A DNA stretch of 17,938 bases, taken from positions 1-17,938 of the forward strand of contig SKRK01000342.1 in NCBI GenBank assembly GCA_007118525.1, in the 5' to 3' direction. Every line of letters starts with the position of its first letter. Within the stretch, counting starts at the first letter, position 1. The DNA comes from Balneolaceae bacterium. Its GTDB lineage: Bacteria > Bacteroidota > Rhodothermia > Balneolales > Balneolaceae. The notes below the pieces were generated by a model. The model ran no database searches, was not told the origin of the DNA, and saw nothing but the letters and a program-made list of their open reading frames with translations. Shown piece by piece: positions 1 to 6,104 of this stretch. The position numbers and the translations under genes are program-made.

Positions 1-668
1 CGTTCATCACCTTTAATGGACCCCTCCTGTTCACTCATTTCAGCCATCGTTTTGAGATCCTGGGCCGTCATTCTGCTATTTGGCTTAGGTAACGTTTTCT
101 CAAGGCTCATGGTACTCTCTGCAATCAGCTTGGAAATCGGTGTAAGTAAAACAAAATTCAGATAGATAAAGCCGGACATCTTTCTCGACACCTTCAACGG
201 ATTGTTTATCGCTATCATTTTTGGTGTTATCTCACTTAGAATTAATATCATAAAAGTGAGCACGATAATTTCAAACGTATAAACCGCTACGGGAGGAAAT
301 CCATAATAGGCTGCTGCCTTTCCGGCCAAAACTGCGGCCATAACCGAGCTTAAAACATTTGCAAACGTGTTGCCAATTAGGATAGTTGCGAGCAACCGAC
401 GGGGTTTTTGCAACATTTTCAGTATCCTGGAATCTATATTTCCACGGTCTGATTCCGGTTTAAGTTTGTCAAGCTGATTAACGAGAGAAAAGAAGGCAAC
501 CTCTGAACCTGAATAGAGTGCACTGATCAGTAATCCCAGAACCATTACAGCCACCTCAATTGAGATCTCTGCATAGCTGATTGTATCCAGTGAATCAGCT
601 GCTAACAATATAAATTGGTTCAAAATAAATAATACCGGGTTACTTGGAGGGTCGTCAATTGTTTCCAA
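1..668 (-). CDS. gldE: GldE-like CNNM (DUF21)/CBS-domain membrane protein, 3' end outside window
   Basis: The first 222 codons are present; the C-terminal part lies beyond the left edge. The protein has hydrophobic segments at about residues 36-60, 93-120, 126-148 and 165-183. It also has the family motifs IGN (98-100) and SEITPK (145-150), then a linker ending in MSEQEGSIKGDE, where the CBS pair normally begins. This is the CNNM/CorC-HlyC architecture, linked in that family to Mg2+ transport. Bacteroidota GldE, an accessory protein for gliding and type IX secretion, belongs to it and is often found right after ssb, as here. The start chosen is TTG at 668-666, giving METIDDPPSNPV. The reading frame is open back to a stop near 694 with no ATG until 545, and starting at 545 would cut into the first membrane helix. 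No Shine-Dalgarno is visible. The family is certain. The GldE assignment rests on synteny and on the DDPPS-type N-terminus, and a generic hemolysin-family paralogue is the alternative. Confidence 0.8.
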   Translation of the reverse strand, partial: METIDDPPSNPVLFILNQFILLAADSLDTISYAEISIEVAVMVLGLLISALYSGSEVAFFSLVNQLDKLKPESDRGNIDSRILKMLQKPRRLLATILIGNTFANVLSSVMAAVLAGKAAAYYGFPPVAVYTFEIIVLTFMILILSEITPKMIAINNPLKVSRKMSGFIYLNFVLLTPISKLIAESTMSLEKTLPKPNSRMTAQDLKTMAEMSEQEGSIKGDE

Positions 669-711
669 GAAATGAGACTTAATTAAAAGTTTAGATTATT
701 CAGTTATATGA

Positions 712-746
712 ATAAAAAAGGTGCCGGTCAAATTTTGAACGGCACC
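712..746 (-). terminator. Intrinsic terminator downstream of ssb
   Basis: On the minus strand, GTGCCG and CGGCAC (740-745 and 721-726) pair around an A/T-rich interior that can extend the stem (TCAA/TTGA). A C followed by six Ts (720-714) comes immediately after. This is a canonical Rho-independent terminator about 45 bases after the ssb stop. It separates ssb from the GldE-like gene, which then needs its own promoter or readthrough. Confidence 0.87.
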
Positions 747-791
747 TGTAAAATTTACGAAAGTTTACGTAATGATATGTGAAGTTTCCTT

Positions 792-1232
792 TTAGAAGGG
801 AAGATCATCGTCCATATCATCAAAAGAGTCGTCAATTTCAACCGTATTTGCGGCTGCCTTCTTGTTGTTTTTTGCCGGCGCACTGCTGCCACCGGAATCT
901 CCGCGACTGTCGAGCATCTGCATGTTTAATGCTTTAATCTCGGTAGTATACCGTTTCTGACCATCTTTATCTTCCCATTCACGGGTTTGAATCGGACCTT
1001 CAAAATATGCCAGTGATCCTTTTTTAAGGTACTGCTGACAGATTTCTGCAAGTCTGCCCCAGGCAACAATTCGATGCCACTCGGTATTTTCCTGAAGCTC
1101 TCCGTTTTTATCTTTATACCGCTCAGTTGTAGCTACACTTATGGTAGCAACTGCAGTGTTTGATTGTGTATAACGCACATCGGGGTCTGCCCCGAGTCTT
1201 CCTATTACCATCGCTTTGTTTAATGAACTCAT
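792..1232 (-). CDS. ssb: Single-stranded DNA-binding protein SSB
   Basis: This 146-aa protein binds and protects single-stranded DNA during replication, repair and recombination, normally as a tetramer. Residues 1 to about 108 form the OB fold, with a typical [18 protein letters not shown] start and a [18 protein letters not shown] core. A Gly/Ser/Ala/Lys-rich linker leads to an acidic tip ending DDMDDDLPF, the C-terminal hook for partner proteins. Length and layout are standard. The ATG is preceded by a GAGGA Shine-Dalgarno (1239-1243) seven bases away. It lies 91 bases after dapD on the same strand with no clear terminator between them, so some cotranscription with the lysine operon is possible. 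A terminator follows at 712-746. Confidence 0.97.
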   Translation of the reverse strand: MSSLNKAMVIGRLGADPDVRYTQSNTAVATISVATTERYKDKNGELQENTEWHRIVAWGRLAEICQQYLKKGSLAYFEGPIQTREWEDKDGQKRYTTEIKALNMQMLDSRGDSGGSSAPAKNNKKAAANTVEIDDSFDDMDDDLPF

Positions 1233-1238
1233 GTCGAA

Positions 1239-1243
1239 TCCTC
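1239..1243 (-). promoter_or_regulatory. Shine-Dalgarno of ssb
   Basis: GAGGA on the minus strand, 6-7 bases before the ssb ATG. It supports this start and shows that Shine-Dalgarno pairing is used by some genes in this genome. Confidence 0.6.
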
Positions 1244-1323
1244 AATTTTTGATTAGTGTTCTATTAGTAAGAACTGAAATATTCAAATCCCTTACAGAAT
1301 TTTTTTTCAGATTGATAATTTTT

Positions 1324-2070
1324 TTATCGAAGGGCGCTTTCAAGTTCCAGGGAAGCATCACTGTTTGCATCCCTGTATTTAATGATTATCGGGCATTGTG
1401 CCATTAAACCCTGCTCTTTTGCCCAGCCATTATTAATCGGGCGCGAACCCGGAATAACAACAGCTCTTTCAGGAATAGGCGCCCCTTTTCCAAGCATTTT
1501 TTCATTCACGCAATCGTAAACCGGCACCGATTTTGAAAGCGTGACGCCGGGAGCAATCACGGCACCTTTTTTTACCAGGATGCCCTCTACAATCACTGCG
1601 CCGGCACCTATAAAACAGTCGTCTTCAATTACAACCGGGCTCAAACCCACAGGTTCAAGTACTCCGCCAATCTGCACTCCGGCTGAAAGGTGTACATTTT
1701 TCCCAATCTGTGCACAAGATCCGACAAGTGCATGGCTGTCTACCATTACACCTTCATCAACGTATGCGCCGATGTTTATGTATGCAGGAGGCATTATAAT
1801 AACACTTTTTGCAACAAATGCCCCTCTTCGAACAGAAGACCCTCCGGGAACCAGTCTTACACCATCTTCAGAGTTGAACATGCGGGGCGGTATGTTATGT
1901 TTATCTACAAAACCCTCATAGATTCCACTATAGTCTACATTCTTACCCCCCTTAAAGGCTTCAAGTATCGCCTTTTTTACCTCTACATTTGCCTTCCAGG
2001 TATCTCCATCCGGATTGGCTGACCTGATGGTCCCTTTTTCAAGTTGATCTAAAATTGTTTCCCAGCTCAT
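1324..2070 (-). CDS. dapD: 2,3,4,5-tetrahydropyridine-2,6-dicarboxylate N-succinyltransferase
   Basis: DapD transfers succinyl from succinyl-CoA to tetrahydrodipicolinate, the committing step of the succinylase branch to meso-diaminopimelate and lysine, in the cytosol. The 248-aa protein has a left-handed beta-helix of hexapeptide repeats from about residue 90 to 205. It includes the very characteristic blocks GAYVDEGVMVDS, VGSCAQIGKNVHLSAG and GGVLEPVGLSPVVIEDDCF, which match the DapD pattern rather than the acetyltransferase DapH. It is slightly shorter than the 274-aa enterobacterial enzyme. It is the last gene of the lysC-dapB-dapA-dapD run, three bases after dapA. The later succinylase-branch genes (dapC/argD, dapE, dapF, lysA) are not in the window. 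Confidence 0.95.
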   Translation of the reverse strand: MSWETILDQLEKGTIRSANPDGDTWKANVEVKKAILEAFKGGKNVDYSGIYEGFVDKHNIPPRMFNSEDGVRLVPGGSSVRRGAFVAKSVIIMPPAYINIGAYVDEGVMVDSHALVGSCAQIGKNVHLSAGVQIGGVLEPVGLSPVVIEDDCFIGAGAVIVEGILVKKGAVIAPGVTLSKSVPVYDCVNEKMLGKGAPIPERAVVIPGSRPINNGWAKEQGLMAQCPIIIKYRDANSDASLELESALR

Positions 2071-2073
2071 TAT

Positions 2074-2955
2074 TCAGTCAGTTTGAGTTTTATACCAGTT
2101 TATAATTTGTTTGTCAGCCTCCAGGAGCGGATCCGGTGAAGATATCTCCTTCTCTGTAAGCGGGGCCCGAAGCGTTGCATTCTGTATCAATCCCTTCTCT
2201 TTTAACAACACTTTAACAGCCACAGGGTTGGGTGCCGAAAAAATGGTTTCAACTGCCTGTTTCCAAATTGGAAACAGGTATTTTGTATCGCCATTCAGAG
2301 ATTTCTCCACATAACGCTTTGTCTCTGTTGGCCAGATATTTGACGCAACCGAAACCAAACCCTTGCATCCTAAAACCGCCATGAACGGCAACAAGCCATC
2401 ATCGCCGCTGTAGAACAATATATCAGGACATTTTTCCCGAAACTCCTGGTAATCCGCAAGGCTTGCACCCGCCTCTTTTACAGCCCAGAAATTTTTATGA
2501 TTTTTAATTTCATTCAATACCTCAATGGTTATTTTCACCCCTGTTCGAGAAGGGATGTTATAGACCATACACGGTTTTCCGGCAACATCCATCAGGTCAT
2601 TAAACCAGGCTTTTTGCCCCTCGTTGCCCGGTTTTGAGTAGAGCGGTGCAACCAGCAAAAAAGCATCAATTGCCAGCGTGTTGCAAAACCGAATCCACTC
2701 TTTTTGCGTTTCGAGGTTAAAACCGCCAACGCCAACCATAACCGGAACATCCGGCTTTAATTGAGCCACGAATTGAACCGCCTCTTTCTTCTCTTCGACA
2801 GTTAATGCAAGACCTTCTCCGGTGCTGCCGATCAGCAAAACACCGTTACCTGCATCGGCCTGTCTTATCACCATTTTTTCTAAATCTGCATAGTTAATGC
2901 TCCCATCACTATTCATAGGTGTGATGAGCGCCGTCCATAATTTTACATTTTTCAT
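2074..2955 (-). CDS. dapA: 4-hydroxy-tetrahydrodipicolinate synthase
   Basis: DapA condenses pyruvate with aspartate semialdehyde, the first step specific to the diaminopimelate/lysine pathway. The 293-aa TIM-barrel protein carries GSTGEG (43-48), the catalytic Tyr132 in YNIPSRTG and the Schiff-base Lys160 in AVKEAG. These positions are almost the same as in E. coli DapA (Tyr133, Lys161). Length is normal. Its ATG overlaps the dapB stop in an ATGA arrangement, so translation is probably coupled. A perfect AAGGAG Shine-Dalgarno lies five bases before the start, inside the dapB end. The context (lysC, dapB, dapD) rules out related aldolases such as N-acetylneuraminate lyase. Confidence 0.97.
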   Translation of the reverse strand: MKNVKLWTALITPMNSDGSINYADLEKMVIRQADAGNGVLLIGSTGEGLALTVEEKKEAVQFVAQLKPDVPVMVGVGGFNLETQKEWIRFCNTLAIDAFLLVAPLYSKPGNEGQKAWFNDLMDVAGKPCMVYNIPSRTGVKITIEVLNEIKNHKNFWAVKEAGASLADYQEFREKCPDILFYSGDDGLLPFMAVLGCKGLVSVASNIWPTETKRYVEKSLNGDTKYLFPIWKQAVETIFSAPNPVAVKVLLKEKGLIQNATLRAPLTEKEISSPDPLLEADKQIINWYKTQTD

Positions 2956-3632
2956 AAAATCTCCTTAAACGCGCGGTCAAAAATTGAAGAGAAGGGATAG
3001 ACGCCCGGGTCGATGTGCGGATGTTTCAGCAGGTATTTTGCGGTCCAGATCGCTCCTTCGGCAAAAAGATCACGGCTGTGCGCTTCATGCTTCAGCCAAA
3101 TTGATTCGTTTATAGTTTTAATGTGAAGGCTGTGAATACCTTTAACATCACCCTGACGATCTGATGAGATAGACGGATCCTGTGCCAGCCACTCTTTCCA
3201 GGAAAGTGCTGTGCCGCTTGGTGCATCTTTTTTGTCTTTATGGTGGACTTCATGAATATGAAATTCCGGATTTTTCAACAAATCTGCTCCCTTCCCCAGT
3301 ATGCCGATAGTTTTCCTGATCAAATTCATTCCAAGGCTGAAGTTTGAGCCGATTACCCAGCGGGTTCCCGCTGCCTTAACCCTGCCGGGAAGGTCGGCGG
3401 GCCATTGATATCCGGTAGTACCCCACACTGCGGGTATTTTTGCCTCAAGCAATAGTTCAACAATCTCCCCGGCCGCTGCCGGCGATACAAATACAATGGC
3501 TATGTCTGCTTTGGAGCTGGAGAGTGAATCCACCGTTGGTTTGTTGTTGAGATTATAGGGAATCGCTTCATCACCCAACATATTCACCACAGCACTACCT
3601 GTTTTACCCGTTCCTATTACTGCAACTTTCAT
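2952..3632 (-). CDS. dapB: 4-hydroxy-tetrahydrodipicolinate reductase
   Basis: DapB reduces the DapA product to tetrahydrodipicolinate with NAD(P)H. At 226 aa it is shorter than the E. coli enzyme (273 aa) but has all the key parts. These are the N-terminal nucleotide-binding motif GTGKTG (7-12), VWGTTGY (69-75), SNFSLGMN (96-103) and the substrate/catalytic block HEVHHKDKKDAPSGTAL (127-143), with His130, His131 and Lys134 in the expected places. The missing length comes from the Rossmann part, where the protein goes quickly from KPTVDSL to VFVSP. This compact form appears to be common in Bacteroidota. It starts three bases after the lysC stop and its stop overlaps the dapA start. Confidence 0.95.
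   Translation of the reverse strand: MKVAVIGTGKTGSAVVNMLGDEAIPYNLNNKPTVDSLSSSKADIAIVFVSPAAAGEIVELLLEAKIPAVWGTTGYQWPADLPGRVKAAGTRWVIGSNFSLGMNLIRKTIGILGKGADLLKNPEFHIHEVHHKDKKDAPSGTALSWKEWLAQDPSISSDRQGDVKGIHSLHIKTINESIWLKHEAHSRDLFAEGAIWTAKYLLKHPHIDPGVYPFSSIFDRAFKEIL
2961..2966 (-). promoter_or_regulatory. Strong Shine-Dalgarno of dapA
   Basis: AAGGAG on the minus strand, five bases before the dapA ATG. It lies in the last codons of dapB and is the best Shine-Dalgarno in the operon. The neighbouring lysC and dapD starts show none. Confidence 0.75.
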
Positions 3633-3635
3633 CTC

Positions 3636-4994
3636 TTAGTGACCAATAAATTTTTCATGAAGTATTTGTACTATCTTTTCAGCGCTGCCCTCGTTCACCA
3701 AAAAACACATGTTGTGAGAACTTGCTCCATGGCAGATTAAACGAATGTTAAAATCTTGAAGTGCTCCAAATACCGGGCCACTCAATCCTGATGTTGCATG
3801 CAGATTATTTCCAACCATGGCTACCAATGCTAAATCTTTTTGAATCTCTACCTGGCTGAATGATTTCAACTCATTAATAACAACCTCAGTGAGCATATCC
3901 CTGCCGGGTGCATTCACATCCGTATCAAGCGTAAGTGATACGCTTACTTCGCTGGTGGTAACCAAATCGACACTGATTTTGTACTTGGCCAGTACCTCAA
4001 ACAGTTTAGCCAAAAACCCATGCCGATGAAGCATATCCAGGCTGTGAACGGTAAATAGCGTTTGATTTCTCCGCAGGCTTATAGCCCGTATAACCGGCTT
4101 GCTCCGCGTATCTTTCAATATCCAGGTGCCCGGTTTTTCGGGATGAAAGCTTGAACCTACATAAACCCTGATATTTTTTCGAACAGCCGGAACAAGTGTA
4201 GCCGGGTGAAGCACCTTCGCTCCGAAAGTAGAAAGCTCGGCAGCTTCGTCAAAGCTGATCTCTGTTAGTGGGCGTGCATCGGGCACAATTCTGGGGTCGG
4301 TCGTGTAAACGGCCGTCACATCAGTCCATATCTCCAGAACATCTGCATTGATCGCTTCAGCAAAGAGAGCTGCAGAGTAGTCGCTTCCTCCCCTTCCAAT
4401 TGTGGTAGTGGTGCCCCCGGCAGTTTTACCGATAAATCCCTGTGTTACAAATCTTCGATTTTCAAATCTTGGAATGAGAATCTCATCAGCTCTCTTTTCT
4501 ATTGCGGCCAAATCAGGCTCGGCGTTGGTATGAGAATGATCGGTGATAATTACCTCACGGGCATCAAGCCACTCTATTTTCGTATCATCCCCGTTCTCTT
4601 CATATAAAACCTGTGTAAATATCATAGATGAGAGTATCTCGCCATATGAGAGAATCAGGTCCTTCAGCTGTGGAGTTACCGTACGATTGGAGAGTGAAAT
4701 TTCTTCCAGTTCATCAATTCGGGATGTAACGGTATCTAATACAGCCTCAGGTTCACGCAGTGAATTACAAATATCGAGATGACGGGTTCTTATTCCCGCA
4801 AGAATTTCTCTTTTTTCATCTAATAATGTGCTGTTGAAAAGCTTGGTTAGTTGGTCTGTGGTTCCTGATGTAGCACTTACTACAATTATTTTTTTGTCCG
4901 GATCGGATACAATAATGGCGGCACATCTTTTCATGGCCTCCATGTTTGCCATGCTTGTACCACCAAACTTGGCCACTTTTAATAAATTAGGCAT
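3636..4994 (-). CDS. lysC: Monofunctional aspartate kinase, AK-III (lysine-sensitive) type
   Basis: LysC phosphorylates aspartate, the entry step to lysine, threonine and methionine. The 452-aa protein has the amino-acid kinase motif KFGGTS (9-14), GRGGSD (200-205) and WTDVTAVYTTDPR (223-235), followed by two ACT domains from about residue 300 on. The first ACT segment reads HGFLAKLFEVLAKYKISVDL and continues VTTSEVSVSLTLD. This closely follows the lysine-binding region of E. coli LysC (AK-III), so feedback inhibition by lysine is likely. There is no fused homoserine dehydrogenase. It is the first gene of the lysine operon. The ATG has no Shine-Dalgarno. A perfect palindrome lies 43-57 bases upstream. 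Confidence 0.95.
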   Translation of the reverse strand: MPNLLKVAKFGGTSMANMEAMKRCAAIIVSDPDKKIIVVSATSGTTDQLTKLFNSTLLDEKREILAGIRTRHLDICNSLREPEAVLDTVTSRIDELEEISLSNRTVTPQLKDLILSYGEILSSMIFTQVLYEENGDDTKIEWLDAREVIITDHSHTNAEPDLAAIEKRADEILIPRFENRRFVTQGFIGKTAGGTTTTIGRGGSDYSAALFAEAINADVLEIWTDVTAVYTTDPRIVPDARPLTEISFDEAAELSTFGAKVLHPATLVPAVRKNIRVYVGSSFHPEKPGTWILKDTRSKPVIRAISLRRNQTLFTVHSLDMLHRHGFLAKLFEVLAKYKISVDLVTTSEVSVSLTLDTDVNAPGRDMLTEVVINELKSFSQVEIQKDLALVAMVGNNLHATSGLSGPVFGALQDFNIRLICHGASSHNMCFLVNEGSAEKIVQILHEKFIGH

Positions 4995-5263
4995 TCTGTT
5001 AATTAGTTTTGAATCGCTTAAAGATAAGAAAAATGTGTTCTGAATCAGAACGCTTACTCTACACCAATGCTAAATTTTGAAATAACCGGATTCGAAAAGC
5101 TATTGCGAAAAACTTTCAGGTTATCTTCAGAAACAATTAATTACTTTAAATCGAAATGTAGATTTGTTTTAAAGATTTTGTATTTTGGGTAACTAAGGTA
5201 AAGGCGATGATCTAAATCGCTCAAAAACTGGAAGTTTAATTTTAATAGACCGGGTGATTATTC
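4995..5263. other. Intergenic region between divergent lysC and the small COX24-type gene
   Basis: This 269-base AT-rich gap must hold the promoters of lysC (minus) and of the 30-aa gene (plus). On the minus strand, TATCTTTA at 5026-5019 resembles the Bacteroidota -7 element TAnnTTTG; on the plus strand, TATTTTG at 5181-5187 is a weaker match. Neither has a convincing -33 TTTG at the right distance, so both are tentative. I saw no tRNA or lysine riboswitch-like fold by eye, and no further ORF. Confidence 0.4.
5037..5051. promoter_or_regulatory. Perfect 15-base palindrome upstream of lysC (candidate operator)
   Basis: GTTCTGAATCAGAAC has two perfect 7-base arms around one central base. On the lysC strand it ends about 10 bases before the TATCTTTA element, so it would cover the -35/-33 region, where a repressor or activator dimer could act. 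No poly-T follows on either strand, so it is not a terminator. Which protein binds it is unknown. Confidence 0.4.
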
Positions 5264-5356
5264 ATGCCAAGCGGAAAGAAAAGAAAAAGAGCAAAAATCG
5301 CTAAGCACAAAAGAAAGAAGCGACTGCGCAAAAACAGACATAAGAAGAAGAAGTAA
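5264..5356 (+). CDS. COX24/AURKAIP1-type small basic ribosomal protein (bS22/mS38-like), 30 aa
   Basis: A 30-codon gene from ATG to TAA. The product begins MPSGKKRKRAKIAKHKRKKR and ends LRKNRHKKKK; more than half of the residues are Lys or Arg. The pattern K-(x)-H-K-R-K-K-R-L-R-K-N-R matches the AURKAIP1/COX24 (DUF1713) domain family, which includes mitochondrial mS38 and the tiny mycobacterial ribosomal protein bS22. Bacteroidota genomes often carry a free-standing copy of about 30 residues beginning MPSGKKRKR. The likely role is a small-subunit ribosome component or rRNA-binding peptide. It stands alone, with an upstream intergenic region and its own terminator at 5379-5407, which supports its being a real expressed gene. 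It is too short for most gene-finding cut-offs. The Shine-Dalgarno is weak or absent. Confidence 0.88.
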   Translation: MPSGKKRKRAKIAKHKRKKRLRKNRHKKKK

Positions 5357-5378
5357 GCACACTTGCTAAACAATTTTC

Positions 5379-5407
5379 AAGGGCACAATTTTTTTGTGCC
5401 CTTTTTT
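5379..5407 (+). terminator. Intrinsic terminator of the 30-aa gene
   Basis: GGGCACAA (5381-5388) pairs with TTGTGCCC (5394-5401) around a five-T loop, and six Ts follow (5402-5407). The flanking AA/TT can lengthen the stem. It lies 23 bases after the TAA and just before the end of the convergent gene at 5412. In the opposite direction there is no good T-tract, so it acts mainly on the plus strand. Confidence 0.88.
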
Positions 5408-5411
5408 ATTT

Positions 5412-6062
5412 TCAGGCAGCTACAGATGCAACACTCTTGTCGGCAATTTTTATAATTCGATTAGCCTTATAGAGCAGATGGGTCAATTTTCGTTCCACGT
5501 AGTTATGCACTTCAAGCAGGCTTTTGTGGTCTTCCATCACAAATTGAAAGTAGGAGATAAGGTTGATAGCACTTAAGTATTTACCATCCTCATCGCCATC
5601 AATTTCTAAATGCCAGCGTGTTATAATTTCGTCGCTGGCCAGAAATTCATTCACCTCTTTGCTGACACTGCTCATCCACTCGCCTGCCCGCTGTATTCGA
5701 TAATTTGAGTCACTATTCGATGGCAGAGGCTGAGACCTTTTCACGTCAAAATGCCAAACCAACTCAACGTCAATGGTTGGTTTGATATTTGAATTTGTTA
5801 AGTGTTTCTGCTTCAGTATGGGATGATCGTTCGTCCCGTTAAGCTGATTAGCTAAAATTGCTTCTCTGAATCGATCCCAGTCAAAATTGATATTTAATTG
5901 CTTCAGGTAGTTTGTGGAGTCGTTCAAATCAATTACTATCTCCAGTCCGGTAGCATTTATTTTGGACTCTTCCCATGTTTTGAACTTGACAACGTTGATG
6001 TTTCTCTTAATTAATGAGCTGTTTATTTTATTGACTACAGACTGAAAAATTGGATATTGCAT
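5412..6062 (-). CDS. Uncharacterised protein, 216 aa
   Basis: I do not recognise this family. The product is soluble-looking, with no signal peptide or membrane helix. The N-terminal part (about 1-70) has alternating strand/helix character (LEIVIDLNDSTNYLKQLNIN then a helix DWDRFREAILANQ). A central strand TIDVELVWHFDVKR follows. The C-terminal half is mostly helical, with an acidic turn EIDGDEDGKYLS and a final Lys/Arg-rich helix ending KSVASVAA. ATG at 6062 is preferred over GTG at 6068, because AAGGAA (6071-6076) is eight bases from the ATG but only two from the GTG. The start codon lies 42 bases from the divergent NFACT start, so the two genes may share control. Its 3' end converges on the 30-aa gene. 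Base use resembles its neighbours, so there is no sign of recent transfer. Confidence 0.8.
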   Translation of the reverse strand: MQYPIFQSVVNKINSSLIKRNINVVKFKTWEESKINATGLEIVIDLNDSTNYLKQLNINFDWDRFREAILANQLNGTNDHPILKQKHLTNSNIKPTIDVELVWHFDVKRSQPLPSNSDSNYRIQRAGEWMSSVSKEVNEFLASDEIITRWHLEIDGDEDGKYLSAINLISYFQFVMEDHKSLLEVHNYVERKLTHLLYKANRIIKIADKSVASVAA

Positions 6063-6070
6063 AAGCACTT

Positions 6071-6076
6071 TTCCTT
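6071..6076 (-). promoter_or_regulatory. Shine-Dalgarno deciding the start of the 216-aa gene
   Basis: AAGGAA on the minus strand, eight bases before ATG at 6062. A GTG six bases upstream in the same frame (6068) lies only two bases from it, too close for initiation. This favours the ATG. Confidence 0.55.
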
Positions 6077-6104
6077 TTTTAAAAATAGATTTTCAAAGAC
6101 TCTG

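Noticed and set aside
1258..1274. Inverted repeat GTTCT-n7-AGAAC upstream of ssb, similar in its arms to the lysC palindrome
   Set aside because: The arms are only five bases and the spacing differs (7 against 5 bases), so a common operator cannot be claimed from the sequence alone.
1233..1330. Possible terminator after dapD (GATAA/TTATC with A/T runs)
   Set aside because: The stem is only A/T-rich and about five bases, and no T-tract follows on the minus strand.
1541..2022. Open frames on the plus strand opposite dapD
   Set aside because: They lie wholly inside the dapD coding sequence, which has unmistakable family motifs; their products are low-complexity and resemble nothing.
4995..5263. 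Possible lysine riboswitch or attenuator upstream of lysC
   Set aside because: No recognisable L-box core or terminator/antiterminator pair is visible, and the likely leader is short.
6057..6104. Upstream in-frame ATG for the NFACT gene at 6057
   Set aside because: It would overlap the first codons of the divergent gene and add a Phe/Lys-rich extension not expected for the family; the ATG at 6105 gives the typical N-terminus.
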